DNA from: an uncultured Lachnospiraceae bacterium
GTDB lineage: Bacteria > Bacillota > Clostridia > Lachnospirales > Lachnospiraceae
Direction of reading: 5' to 3'
Assembly (NCBI GenBank): GCA_900315055.1
Contig: OMXP01000024.1
Coordinates: 1 to 37,123 of the forward strand
Length of the DNA: 37,123 nucleotides
A program made the position numbers and the translations under genes. Under the pieces are notes generated by a model, which saw nothing but the letters and a program-made list of their open reading frames with translations, had not been told where the DNA came from and made no database searches. Shown piece by piece: positions 1-7,788 of this stretch (positions within the stretch are counted from its first letter, which is position 1; each line of letters starts with the position of its first letter).

Positions 1-75
1 GACGCAGAAGAAATCCTTGCCGAAAAGACTCGAACAAAGAGAAAGTACACCAAAAGATCAGGCGCCACAAATTAA
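1..75 (+). CDS. C-terminal tail of an unidentified protein (partial)
   Basis: An open frame runs from the window edge to a TAA at 73-75 and encodes 24 residues ending KRKYTKRSGATN. The tail is rich in Lys, Arg and Thr, which resembles the flexible basic tails of nucleic-acid-associated proteins, but the visible part is too short to name a family. It is on the same strand as the DivIVA-like gene that starts 112 bases downstream, and no terminator lies between them, so the two may be co-transcribed. Confidence 0.5.
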   Translation, partial: DAEEILAEKTRTKRKYTKRSGATN

Positions 76-119
76 GCATCTATTTTTGATTGGATCCTAA
101 AGGGAGAAAAATTACAGTC

Positions 120-136
120 AATGTGTTTTACACATT
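120..136. repeat. Short inverted repeat upstream of the DivIVA-like gene
   Basis: AATGTG, a five-base spacer TTTTA, then CACATT form a perfect 6-bp inverted repeat 52 bases before the start codon. It could be a regulator site or a small hairpin in the leader. There is no clear -35/-10 pair around it, so its role is unknown. Confidence 0.35.
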
Positions 137-187
137 CAATCGGAACTCGGGTTCAGATACTCCAGAGGCGATAGAAAGGAGATTCTG

Positions 188-1330
188 ATGGCGGAAGAAG
201 AAATTTTAAGCGGACCCGCAATGCAGGCAAGAAAATTCAAGGAGACTGATGAAGAAAGAATCTTCTACAGGGATCGTGCTGCCATGCAGGAACTGTACTC
301 CCTGAAAACGGTATTCAACGGGTATGACAAGAAGGAGGTTCGGAAATATCTTCAGAAAATCCTGGACGACAGGACGAATCAGGAGAAAGCGGAAAACAAG
401 ATCATCGATGACCTCCGCAAACAGATCAGCACTCTGCAGAAAGATACAAACGAATCCGTTGAGAAATACAACAAGCTGCTGCTTTCAAAAATCAGCGGAA
501 CAGATACAGGATCCGAATCTTCCGATGAAGAGCTGGCCCGGATTAAGAAAGAGAACGATAAGTCTCAGCAGAAGATTCTCTCGCTGTCCGATGAGCTCCA
601 CACGATGGAAGAAGAGAAGGAAAAGGCAGCCGTTCAGATTGAAGATCTGAATGCCACAATCGAGAGTCTGAAGAGTTCCTGTGCTGAAAATACCGTGTTC
701 GCGGATGCCAGGAATCTGCTGCTGAATCAGATCAGCGATCTGAGGAATCAGCTGAGCTCTCTGCAGGATTCCAACAACGATCTTAAGTCAAAGCTTCAGG
801 AAGCCAATGCGGACAAGGACAACGCAGTCAATTCTCTGAAGGATCTGACGGCGAAATGTGAGGACACAAAGCAGAAGCTGGATTCCGCAGAAGCAAATTA
901 TAGGAAGACTAAAGATGCAGACGCCGAAAAGATTGCAGATCTTCAGAAGCAGGTTGATCTTCTTTCTGCAAAGAATCAGGAGCTTTCTGATCAGTCCGAA
1001 TTTGCAAATGACGTAAAGGAAGCTCTCCTGCGCACGGCTGCTTCCGAAAAGGAAGCCGTTAAGGCAAAGACCATGGCGGAAAGCCAGGTACGTGCTCTGT
1101 CCCTGAAGAAGGATGCTCTGGAGAACGAGAACAAACAGATCCGCAATGCTCTGGCCCGTATGCAGGCGACGATTGACGAGGACAAGAGTTACGCAGCAAG
1201 ACTCGAGGAAGAGCTCAATAACGTCTATTCCGCCCAGCTTGGAGAAGAGTCCGAAACGGCACGTAATGCAAAAGCAGAAGCTGACACCAGCGCCGAGGAG
1301 GAATACGTCGCAATGCAGCTGGATGCCTGA
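188..1330 (+). CDS. DivIVA-like coiled-coil protein
   Basis: The 380-residue protein has a short N-terminal region with FNGYDKKEVRKYLQKI (about residues 43-58), which resembles the lipid-binding DivIVA motif (F-x-G-Y-x-x-x-E-V-x-x-F/Y-L). It is followed by roughly 290 residues of Lys/Glu/Gln/Ala-rich heptads with few prolines, indicating one long coiled coil, and an acidic tail. DivIVA/GpsB proteins mark curved membrane or division sites in Gram-positive bacteria; here the hydrophobic membrane-anchoring loop is not obvious and the protein is longer than usual DivIVA, so a scaffold of related origin is the safest reading. An AAAGGAG at 175-181, six bases before the ATG, fixes the start. A strong terminator follows at 1388-1418. 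Family membership is inferred from one motif plus the coiled coil. Confidence 0.65.
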   Translation: MAEEEILSGPAMQARKFKETDEERIFYRDRAAMQELYSLKTVFNGYDKKEVRKYLQKILDDRTNQEKAENKIIDDLRKQISTLQKDTNESVEKYNKLLLSKISGTDTGSESSDEELARIKKENDKSQQKILSLSDELHTMEEEKEKAAVQIEDLNATIESLKSSCAENTVFADARNLLLNQISDLRNQLSSLQDSNNDLKSKLQEANADKDNAVNSLKDLTAKCEDTKQKLDSAEANYRKTKDADAEKIADLQKQVDLLSAKNQELSDQSEFANDVKEALLRTAASEKEAVKAKTMAESQVRALSLKKDALENENKQIRNALARMQATIDEDKSYAARLEEELNNVYSAQLGEESETARNAKAEADTSAEEEYVAMQLDA

Positions 1331-1387
1331 CTGGGACGAAGCAGAAGGCCGGATTAAGAAAAGAAATTCTGTTTTCAAAGAATTGTG

Positions 1388-1418
1388 GCGACGGGCAGAA
1401 ATGCCCGTCGCTTTTCTT
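1388..1418 (+). terminator. Rho-independent terminator of the DivIVA-like gene
   Basis: A perfect 10-bp stem, GCGACGGGCA/TGCCCGTCGC, with a GAAA loop (1398-1401) is followed by TTTTCTT. It lies 57 bases after the stop codon. Confidence 0.92.
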
Positions 1419-1446
1419 ATCTCCTTCCTGTATCTTCTTTGGGCAT

Positions 1447-1474
1447 AAAAACAGCGGATGCAAAACGCACCCGC
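1447..1474 (-). terminator. Rho-independent terminator of the long minus-strand cluster
   Basis: Read on the minus strand, GCGGGTGC, loop GTTTT, GCATCCGC is followed by TGTTTTT. The 8-bp stem contains one G-U pair. It lies 82 bases after the lactonase stop and faces the terminator at 1388-1418. Confidence 0.75.
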
Positions 1475-1556
1475 CATTCAGTCATCTCTTCTGATCCTCT
1501 CTTCTATACCGCCGCTCTTATCTTCTCTACTGAATTACTCTTTTCGTCTTCCGGGA

Positions 1557-2636
1557 TCACGAACGCTGCTCTTTCGTCAGCTTATGGAAGATGACGCAGT
1601 TCGGCCTGTCCACCGGAATCTCCTTGCCGTGCATGATGATCGTCTTCTTCTCAAGATCGACATTGAAGAACGTCATCGTGTTGGACTCGTGATTCAGCGA
1701 GACCAGATGCCGGTTGTCCGGGAACAGTGCGCAGTCCTTCGGATAGTCGCCGGAGACCGGAAGGCACAGAACCCTCTCGAGTGTTCCGTCCTCCTGATTG
1801 ATCCTGAAGATCGCAACCGAATTATCCCCTGCATTGGAGGAGACGATGTAATTGTAGTCCCAGGACAGGTTCAGCGCGGAAGCCGCAGCATCGGCGCTGT
1901 GATAGTTGTTGAGCGTCGAGATCGTCTGTACCTTCTCAAAATCGGGCTCATTGTCGATGACCTTATAGGAATAGACATCGATTGTGTTCTTCAGCTCGTT
2001 GACGATGTACAGGAAACGGCCGTCCTTCGAGAACTTCAGATGGCGCGGCGCGGACTCGAGTTCCGAGTGAATGATATCCACCTGGCGGATCTTGCCGTTC
2101 TTTTGATCGAACTTGTAAACGTTGACGTGATCAAGCCCCAGGTCTGCCGCACAAAGAAACAGGTTGTCCCTTGTCATCTTCACGCACTGCACATGCGGGC
2201 GGAAGTTCCGCTCTGCAACCGATCCCATGCCGCGGTGGTACACCTCATCGGTGATCTCCCCGATGGCACCGTTTTCCTTCAGGCGAAGGACCGTGATCTT
2301 CCCGTCGTGGTACCCTGCTACAAACAGATAGGAATCCGTGTAATCGGTCGACAGATAGGAGCCGCGCATGCCGTTGATTCCGGCCTTGTTGATGAACTGC
2401 AGTTCGCCGCCCTTGATGATCTTGTAGCTCTCTACGCCGAAATCCGTGATGGAGTAGAGATACTTCTCGTTGTGTGAAATCGTCACATAGGAGGAGTTGC
2501 GGATCTCGATCTTCTCCTTCTCGATGAAATATCCGTTCTCCATGTCCACGTCGTAGAGACGGATGCCGTAGTTCTCCTTGTTTCCGTAGGTATAGGCGGA
2601 GACGTATGCCACAAACTGATCCTTATCGTTCGCCAT
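1557..2636 (-). CDS. Lactonase-family seven-bladed beta-propeller protein (6-phosphogluconolactonase-like)
   Basis: This 359-residue protein matches the length and repeat pattern of the YkgB/Pgl lactonase family, whose best-known members hydrolyse 6-phosphogluconolactone in the oxidative pentose phosphate pathway. Propeller-blade repeats of the form S-x-D-G-x-F/Y-L-Y are visible, for example HLKFSKDGRFLYIVNELKNT, and the family's conserved P-H-x-Q and A-D-L-G-L-D-H segments occur mid-protein (about residues 147-168). No signal peptide is seen, so it should be cytoplasmic. The ATG is preceded by AGAGGA and the gene starts nine bases after the phosphatase stop, so it is the last gene of the cluster. 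Substrate is inferred from family; other sugar lactones are possible. Confidence 0.85.
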   Translation of the reverse strand: MANDKDQFVAYVSAYTYGNKENYGIRLYDVDMENGYFIEKEKIEIRNSSYVTISHNEKYLYSITDFGVESYKIIKGGELQFINKAGINGMRGSYLSTDYTDSYLFVAGYHDGKITVLRLKENGAIGEITDEVYHRGMGSVAERNFRPHVQCVKMTRDNLFLCAADLGLDHVNVYKFDQKNGKIRQVDIIHSELESAPRHLKFSKDGRFLYIVNELKNTIDVYSYKVIDNEPDFEKVQTISTLNNYHSADAAASALNLSWDYNYIVSSNAGDNSVAIFRINQEDGTLERVLCLPVSGDYPKDCALFPDNRHLVSLNHESNTMTFFNVDLEKKTIIMHGKEIPVDRPNCVIFHKLTKEQRS

Positions 2637-2645
2637 GATGTCCTC

Positions 2646-3284
2646 TTATTCCTTGGTCTTTGCCGTCGTATGCACAAAATCCCGGGTCTCATCGATCCGG
2701 ACCACATGAAACTTTCCCTTCTCCCCGTCCAGTTCTGCCTCGATGATCGTGCAGTTGCCGATGCCCTGGTGCCAGATCTCGTCAAGATCAAGGTACCCGA
2801 GGTCTACGAGCATGCACCGCATGATACAGCCGTGCGCTCCGACAAGAACGCTCTCTCCGGGCCTTGTCTTTGCCATGTCGGCAAAGAAGCTGTCCGCGCG
2901 TGCAATCACTTGCTCATAGGTCTCCGCTCCCGGCCCCGCCACGTACTTGGAGGGGTGGTTGAGGAGCGTGTTTGCAAGCGGGCTTTCCGCCGTAAACGGC
3001 GTCGCATCGAGGGCGCCGAAATTCATCTCCATGAGCCTCTTATCGGTCGGAATCGACTCCTTCGGAAGACCGGAGACAATCGAGGCTGTCGTGAGAGCAC
3101 GGTCGAGTGGAGACGATACGACATAGTCGAAGGTAAGCCCCATTTCCCGTACCCGTTCTCTGCAGGCCTTCGCCTGTGAGATTCCGGCGTCATTTAAGTT
3201 TGTATTGGTCTGGCCCTGGAAGAGATGACGGGTATTCCAGTTGGTCTCTCCATGCCTGAGGATATAAAGTTTCATTGACTTCAT
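2646..3284 (-). CDS. Histidine phosphatase family protein (phosphoglycerate-mutase-like)
   Basis: The 212-residue protein begins with the catalytic RHG motif (LRHGETNWN, residues 9-17), where the His is phosphorylated during catalysis, and has the second active-site His in LVGAHGCIMR (about residue 150). This is the layout of the branch-2-type small phosphatases/cofactor-dependent mutases (GpmB, CobC, PhoE). Substrate cannot be told from sequence. The usual FGxWEG block is replaced by FGALDATP, which argues against a true phosphoglycerate mutase. Two ATGs are possible (3284 and 3275); neither has a strong Shine-Dalgarno, and an AGGGG lies 12 bases before the first. It lies between proA and the lactonase, 51 bases after proA, without an intervening terminator. 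Confidence 0.85.
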   Translation of the reverse strand: MKSMKLYILRHGETNWNTRHLFQGQTNTNLNDAGISQAKACRERVREMGLTFDYVVSSPLDRALTTASIVSGLPKESIPTDKRLMEMNFGALDATPFTAESPLANTLLNHPSKYVAGPGAETYEQVIARADSFFADMAKTRPGESVLVGAHGCIMRCMLVDLGYLDLDEIWHQGIGNCTIIEAELDGEKGKFHVVRIDETRDFVHTTAKTKE

Positions 3285-3335
3285 TATACGGGAAATCCCC
3301 TGAAATCTCCCGAACTGCTGTGTTAAATCTTCGTG

Positions 3336-4583
3336 TTATCCGCGCACCGCGTAGTCGCCCGTAACCCGGTACTTGTACGAGGTCAGTTCCGTAAGGCCCA
3401 TCGGTCCCCTCGCATGGAGCTTCTGGGTGCTGATGCCGATCTCCGCTCCGAAACCGAACTCGAATCCATCCGTAAAGCGGGTCGATGCATTCACATAGAC
3501 GCAGGCGCTGTCAACCCGCTCGAGGAACTTCTCTGCCGCTGCCGGGTCCGTGGTGAGAATACAGTCCGAGTGCCCCGTGTGGACGCGGTTGATATGGTCG
3601 ATTGCCTCCTCAACGCTCCCGACGGTTTTGACCGACATCTTGAGATCAAGGTACTCGGTCTCATAGTCCTCTTCCGTTGCAGGAACGGCGTCCGGAAGGA
3701 AGGGAAGACTCTCCTCGTCCGCATGCAGCTCCACGCTGTGCTCCTTCATGGCCCTGGCAAAAAGCGGCAGAAAATCCTTCTCGATGTCCCGGTGCACGAT
3801 GAGGGACTCCGCGGCGTTGCACACGCCGGTGCGCTGGGTCTTGGCATTCAGGATCACCGGGATCGACTTCTCCAGATCCGCTGCCCTGTCGACATAGATG
3901 CAGCAGTTGCCGGATCCGGTCTCGATGACCGGCACCCTGCTGTTTTCCGTCACTGCCTGGATCAGTCTCTTCGAGCCCCTGGGGATCAGGACGTCAACAA
4001 GCCCCTTCATCTGCATGAGCTCCTTCGTGTCCTCCCGGTTTACGGAATCAATGAGAAGCACCGCATCTTCCGGTGCGCCCTCTTCCCGAAGAGTTCTCTG
4101 CAGGCTCTTTGTAATTGCCTCGTTGGAGAAAATCGCATCGCTTCCGCCCTTCAGAACCACGACGTTGCCGCTCTTTAAGGTCAGCGCGAAGGCATCCGCC
4201 GTGACATTCGGCCTGGACTCATAGATGATGCCGATGACCCCCAGGGGGACGCTCACCTTTTCGATGTGAATGCCGCTTGGCCGGTCCCAGGCATCCAGGA
4301 CTCTTCCCACAGGGTCAGGCAGAGACGCTACCTGTTTCAGTCCCTCTGCCATCTGCGCGATCCTGTCCGGAGTAAGACGCAGGCGGTCCACCATGGACGC
4401 CTTCATGCCCTTCTCCTTCGCCGCCCTGACATCACAGTCATTTGCGGCAAGGATTCTGTCCTGATCCTCCACAAGGTCCGCTGCGGCCCTTGTCAGAATC
4501 GCATTCTTCTTTTCAGTGGAAAGCAGCTGCACGTCGTACTTTGTCCGTGCCGTCCTCTCACAGATATCCCGAACCATGCTCAT
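3336..4583 (-). CDS. proA: Glutamate-5-semialdehyde dehydrogenase (gamma-glutamyl phosphate reductase)
   Basis: ProA reduces gamma-glutamyl phosphate with NADPH, the second step of proline synthesis. The 415-residue length is typical. The catalytic Cys lies in TQRTGVCNAAESL, and other family blocks are present: VPLGVIGIIYESRPNVT, KSGNVVVLKGGSDA, LIPRGSKRLI and the C-terminal RGPMGLTELTSYKY. The usual GNCH segment reads GNCC here, a small deviation near the active site. The start is set by GAGGTG five bases before the ATG, which lies nine bases after the cyclo-ligase stop. It forms the proline pathway with proB, but a folate gene is placed between the two. Confidence 0.97.
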   Translation of the reverse strand: MSMVRDICERTARTKYDVQLLSTEKKNAILTRAAADLVEDQDRILAANDCDVRAAKEKGMKASMVDRLRLTPDRIAQMAEGLKQVASLPDPVGRVLDAWDRPSGIHIEKVSVPLGVIGIIYESRPNVTADAFALTLKSGNVVVLKGGSDAIFSNEAITKSLQRTLREEGAPEDAVLLIDSVNREDTKELMQMKGLVDVLIPRGSKRLIQAVTENSRVPVIETGSGNCCIYVDRAADLEKSIPVILNAKTQRTGVCNAAESLIVHRDIEKDFLPLFARAMKEHSVELHADEESLPFLPDAVPATEEDYETEYLDLKMSVKTVGSVEEAIDHINRVHTGHSDCILTTDPAAAEKFLERVDSACVYVNASTRFTDGFEFGFGAEIGISTQKLHARGPMGLTELTSYKYRVTGDYAVRG

Positions 4584-4592
4584 GGAAGCACC

Positions 4593-5192
4593 TCAGTAAA
4601 AAGCCCCCTGCGGGGTGACTACAAGATCGAGGGACTTATCTTTGTTGGTGACCGGCACCCTGTCCACGATCTGCTCGCTGTAGGCAATGCCAAGCGTCAT
4701 GCGCTTTTCGAATCCCTGAAGATATTTGTCATAGTATCCGCCGCCGTATCCCAGGCGGTTGCAGTGGGAATCAAAGGCAAGCCCCGGGACGATAAACACA
4801 CAGTCCTGTGCCCTGTCGAGGGAAATGTGGAGCTCATAGGGAAAGCGCTTTGCGGGATTTTTGTCCGGTTCCAGGATGCCGAGCCTGCTTTCTTCCAGTT
4901 CCTTCCATTCCTCAAAGCGGTAGAACTCCATCGTATCCCCGTTAACGCGCGGGACATAGACCTTCTTCCCGTCTTTCATGGCGCGATCGATGAGATCCCT
5001 GGTCGAGACCTCGGAGCCGAACGAGACATAGGTGAGGATGCTTTCTGCTTCCTGGTAAAGTGCTGTTTTCGTGATGATGTCAAGGAGCTGCGCATCTTCG
5101 ATCTTCCGCTGATCCTCCGGAATCGCATCGCGCATCTTCTTCATGTTTTCGCGCAGTGCTTCCTTCTGCTCCTGATAGATGTTTTCAAACAT
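4593..5192 (-). CDS. 5-formyltetrahydrofolate cyclo-ligase
   Basis: This 199-residue protein converts 5-formyl-THF to 5,10-methenyl-THF using ATP, recycling the storage or inhibitory folate form in the cytoplasm. The C-terminal family signature PGLAFDSHCNRLGYGGGYYD contains the Gly/Tyr-rich substrate and phosphate-binding loop; the N-terminal helix begins with the typical K-x-x-x-R/K pattern; VSFGSEVSTRDLI matches the conserved mid-region. An AAGGA six bases upstream supports the ATG. It sits 21 bases after proB and nine before proA, so the three are likely one transcript. Its metabolic link to proline synthesis is not evident; the placement probably reflects shared housekeeping expression. 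Confidence 0.94.
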   Translation of the reverse strand: MFENIYQEQKEALRENMKKMRDAIPEDQRKIEDAQLLDIITKTALYQEAESILTYVSFGSEVSTRDLIDRAMKDGKKVYVPRVNGDTMEFYRFEEWKELEESRLGILEPDKNPAKRFPYELHISLDRAQDCVFIVPGLAFDSHCNRLGYGGGYYDKYLQGFEKRMTLGIAYSEQIVDRVPVTNKDKSLDLVVTPQGAFY

Positions 5193-5213
5193 GGCGTATC
5201 CTTCGAAAAAACG

Positions 5214-6104
5214 TCAGAAAATGTAGTCGGACAGATGGAAATCCGGATCCCTGTCCGCACGGAACAGGGTTCCGATATTTTCACCGGCCATTATATCATG
5301 AATGATCTTCAGCCCCAAATCCGCATTGGCAATCACCATGTCGCACCCGGAGGCCGTTGCAATGCGGCCCGCATGGAGCTTGGTCGACATGCCGCCGGTC
5401 CCGGCTCCCGATCCGGTGGATGATTTGCCGAATTCCATGAGGTGATCCGTCATCTTCGGCACGTAGTCGATGAAGCGTGCGTTGCGATTGCTCCTCGGAT
5501 CATCCGTATAGAGCCCGTCCACATCGGAGAGCAGGATCAGGAGATCTGCGTGGATGACGGACGAGACCATGGCCGAGAGGTTGTCATTGTCACCGACGAG
5601 AAACTCGTCGGTGGCGACGGAGTCGTTCTCGTTGACGACCGGAATGACATTCAGGGAAAGCAGTTCCTCAAAGGTATTGATAAGGTTCCTGCAGCTCTCG
5701 CCATCCGCCACGGTGAGCTTTGTCATCAGCACCTGGGCGGACGCCTGATTGTACTCGGAGAAGAACTTCTGGTAGATCTCGATGAGCCGTGCCTGCCCCA
5801 CGGCGGCGCAGGCCTGCTTGATGTTCATCCGCGTCTCCTGCCGGTAGATGTCAAGATCAATCCCCAGGGCCTCCCGCCCCGCAGCTGCGGCGCCGGAGGA
5901 TACAAGGACAACGTCTTTTCCCTGGTTCTTCAGGTCCGAGAGCTCCCGCGCAAGATGATCGATCTGATAGTAGTTCAGCCGCTGCGTTGTTTTATGCAGA
6001 AGGGACGACGAGCCAATCTTCACGACGATGCGCTTGCGGTTCTGCAGTTCCTTCCTGTATGAAAGATTTTCCTGTTCCAGTTCCTGTTTCCTGATCTCGT
6101 CCAC
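5214..6104 (-). CDS. proB: Glutamate 5-kinase without PUA domain
   Basis: ProB phosphorylates glutamate to gamma-glutamyl phosphate, the first and feedback-inhibited step of proline synthesis. The amino-acid-kinase fold is clear: RIVVKIGSSSLL (about residues 24-35), VLVSSGAAAAGREALG, PVVNENDSVATDE, FLVGDNDNLSAMVSS, LLSDVDGLYTDDP and the GTGGMSTKLHAG loop. At 296 residues it lacks the C-terminal PUA domain found in E. coli-type ProB (about 370 residues), as in many Firmicutes. It also carries an unusual 23-residue charged N-terminal extension. The start is a GTG at 6102-6104: AAGGAG lies eight bases before it inside the end of the upstream gene, whose TAA ends one base before the GTG, indicating translational coupling. 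Confidence 0.95.
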   Translation of the reverse strand: MDEIRKQELEQENLSYRKELQNRKRIVVKIGSSSLLHKTTQRLNYYQIDHLARELSDLKNQGKDVVLVSSGAAAAGREALGIDLDIYRQETRMNIKQACAAVGQARLIEIYQKFFSEYNQASAQVLMTKLTVADGESCRNLINTFEELLSLNVIPVVNENDSVATDEFLVGDNDNLSAMVSSVIHADLLILLSDVDGLYTDDPRSNRNARFIDYVPKMTDHLMEFGKSSTGSGAGTGGMSTKLHAGRIATASGCDMVIANADLGLKIIHDIMAGENIGTLFRADRDPDFHLSDYIF

Positions 6105-6105
6105 C

Positions 6106-7788
6106 TTAGCAGCTCCTTAACGCGGACAGTACCCTCTCCGCGCACTTCATGCCATCGAGAGCAGCGGACATGATGCCGCCGGCATAGCCTGCTCCCTCCC
6201 CGCAGGGATAGAGCCCCTCGATCCTGTCTCCGCTCCCCGGATCCTGTGCGATATAGTCCGCATCTCTCGGGATTCTCACCGGCGAGGACGTGCGGCTCTC
6301 AAGTCCCATAAAGCAGGCATCAGTTCCGTCAAATCCCGGCATCACCTTCCCGAAGGCATGCATGCCCTCCACAAGATCTGCGGTGATGGTTTTTGGAAGA
6401 AGATCCGACAGATCCGCCATCGAGGCCTTTCCTTTGATGCAGAGATCTTCTGCCTCCTCATCGGAGAGGTCCCGCCGTTCCACCCTGGCTTTCTCTGCAT
6501 AGTCCGGGAAGGACTCCACCGGAATCCTGCCGTCTGCTATCCGGTATGCCTTTTCCTCCAGAGCCTCCTGAAAGTACAGGCCCGAAAGCACGGGATCGTC
6601 CGGGCAAGGCACAACCTCACGGAACGTCTCCGGCCCCACCGTGACGACGATAGCTGCATTTGCCCGTCTGGAGTCCCGTGCAAAATCACTCATGCCGTTG
6701 ACCGCAAGGCGTCCCCTCTCACTCGAGGCATTGACGACATATCCTCCGGGGCACATGCAGAAGCTGTACACCCCATGTCCAGATGCTGTCTGATGTGTGA
6801 GCTTGTAGGATGCGGCTTCGAGATGCAGCTTTTGAAGCTCTTTCTCATCCGAAATCCCGTACTGACAGAAATTGATACTGCTCTGCGGGTGGGAGATCCG
6901 CATGCCGACCGCGAAGTTCTTTTCCTGCATCGGGATCTTCCGTGCCCGGAGCATGCGGATCGTATCCCTTGCGCTGTGTCCGATCGCAAGGATCAGGACG
7001 CTGCAGGGAAGATCAAAGCTCTCCCCGTTTTTCTCACACCGAACGCCCGTTACCCGATTGCCACTCATGAGGACATCCGTCATCTTCGTCCCGAACCGGA
7101 AGGAACCTCCGAGGTCCTCGATCCTGTGGCGCAGGTTCACGACTACTTTCCTGAGGGCATCCGTGCCGATGTGCGGGTGGAACTCGTAAGCGATGGACGG
7201 GTCTGCCCCCGCCCCGATGAAGGCCTGAAGGATATATTCGGTCCGTCCGACCTTATCCTTGACGTTCGTCGTGAGCTTCCCGTCGGAATAGGTGCCGGCA
7301 CCGCCCTCGCCGAACTGAATGTTGCAGTCGGGATCCAGAGGTCCTCCCGCAAAGAAGGACTCGACCTTCTTTGTTCTCTCCTCCATGGAGAGTCCCCGCT
7401 CGAGAATCACCGGCCTTGCGCCGCACTGTGCAAGGACAAGGGCCGCAAAAAGCCCCGCAGGTCCCGAACCCACAATGACAGGCGAAGCTGAGAGAGCAGA
7501 ACCGTTCAGTGCTTCCGGCAATTCATAGGACAGTGGGATCCTGAAGAGAATGTTCCGGTCATGAAGACGGCTGACAACCGCCTCCTCCCTTGCCGTTCCC
7601 TTTTTCAGACAGACGCCGACAGAATAGGTATCGAACAGGACCGGCTTCTTTCTGGCATCGATGGAGTGTCGAAGAATTTTCACATCTTCGATCTCTCCTT
7701 GTGCAAGGCGAAGACGGTGCAGGACCTTCTCCTTCAGGCAGGAAGGATCCGTTCCGCAAGGCATTTTCAGCTGATTGAGTATGATCAT
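6106..7788 (-). CDS. FAD-dependent dehydrogenase of the COG2509 type
   Basis: This 560-residue flavoprotein has an N-terminal region of about 100 residues (MIILNQLKMP through the DTYSVGV segment), then an FAD-binding Rossmann motif VIVGSGPAGLFAALVLAQ (about residues 104-121) followed by the ERG acidic end. Further family blocks are FGEGGAGTYSDGKL, LAIGHSARDT, CMCPGGYVVNASSE and the C-terminal FAD contact YPCGEGAGYAGGIMSAALDG. This combination is the conserved but poorly characterised FAD-dependent dehydrogenase family; a substrate cannot be assigned. The ATG overlaps the stop of the upstream flavoprotein as ATGA, with no good Shine-Dalgarno, so translation is probably coupled. Its own TAA is one base before the proB GTG. 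Confidence 0.88.
   Translation of the reverse strand: MIILNQLKMPCGTDPSCLKEKVLHRLRLAQGEIEDVKILRHSIDARKKPVLFDTYSVGVCLKKGTAREEAVVSRLHDRNILFRIPLSYELPEALNGSALSASPVIVGSGPAGLFAALVLAQCGARPVILERGLSMEERTKKVESFFAGGPLDPDCNIQFGEGGAGTYSDGKLTTNVKDKVGRTEYILQAFIGAGADPSIAYEFHPHIGTDALRKVVVNLRHRIEDLGGSFRFGTKMTDVLMSGNRVTGVRCEKNGESFDLPCSVLILAIGHSARDTIRMLRARKIPMQEKNFAVGMRISHPQSSINFCQYGISDEKELQKLHLEAASYKLTHQTASGHGVYSFCMCPGGYVVNASSERGRLAVNGMSDFARDSRRANAAIVVTVGPETFREVVPCPDDPVLSGLYFQEALEEKAYRIADGRIPVESFPDYAEKARVERRDLSDEEAEDLCIKGKASMADLSDLLPKTITADLVEGMHAFGKVMPGFDGTDACFMGLESRTSSPVRIPRDADYIAQDPGSGDRIEGLYPCGEGAGYAGGIMSAALDGMKCAERVLSALRSC

Noticed and set aside
1458..2477. Plus-strand open frame of 339 codons opposite the lactonase
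   Set aside because: Antisense to a clear beta-propeller gene; repetitive Val/Ile/Asp/Arg composition and no ribosome binding site.
3285..3335. Possible terminator between proA and the phosphatase
   Set aside because: Only a weak CGGGA/TCCCG pairing and no U-tract; the genes are probably co-transcribed.
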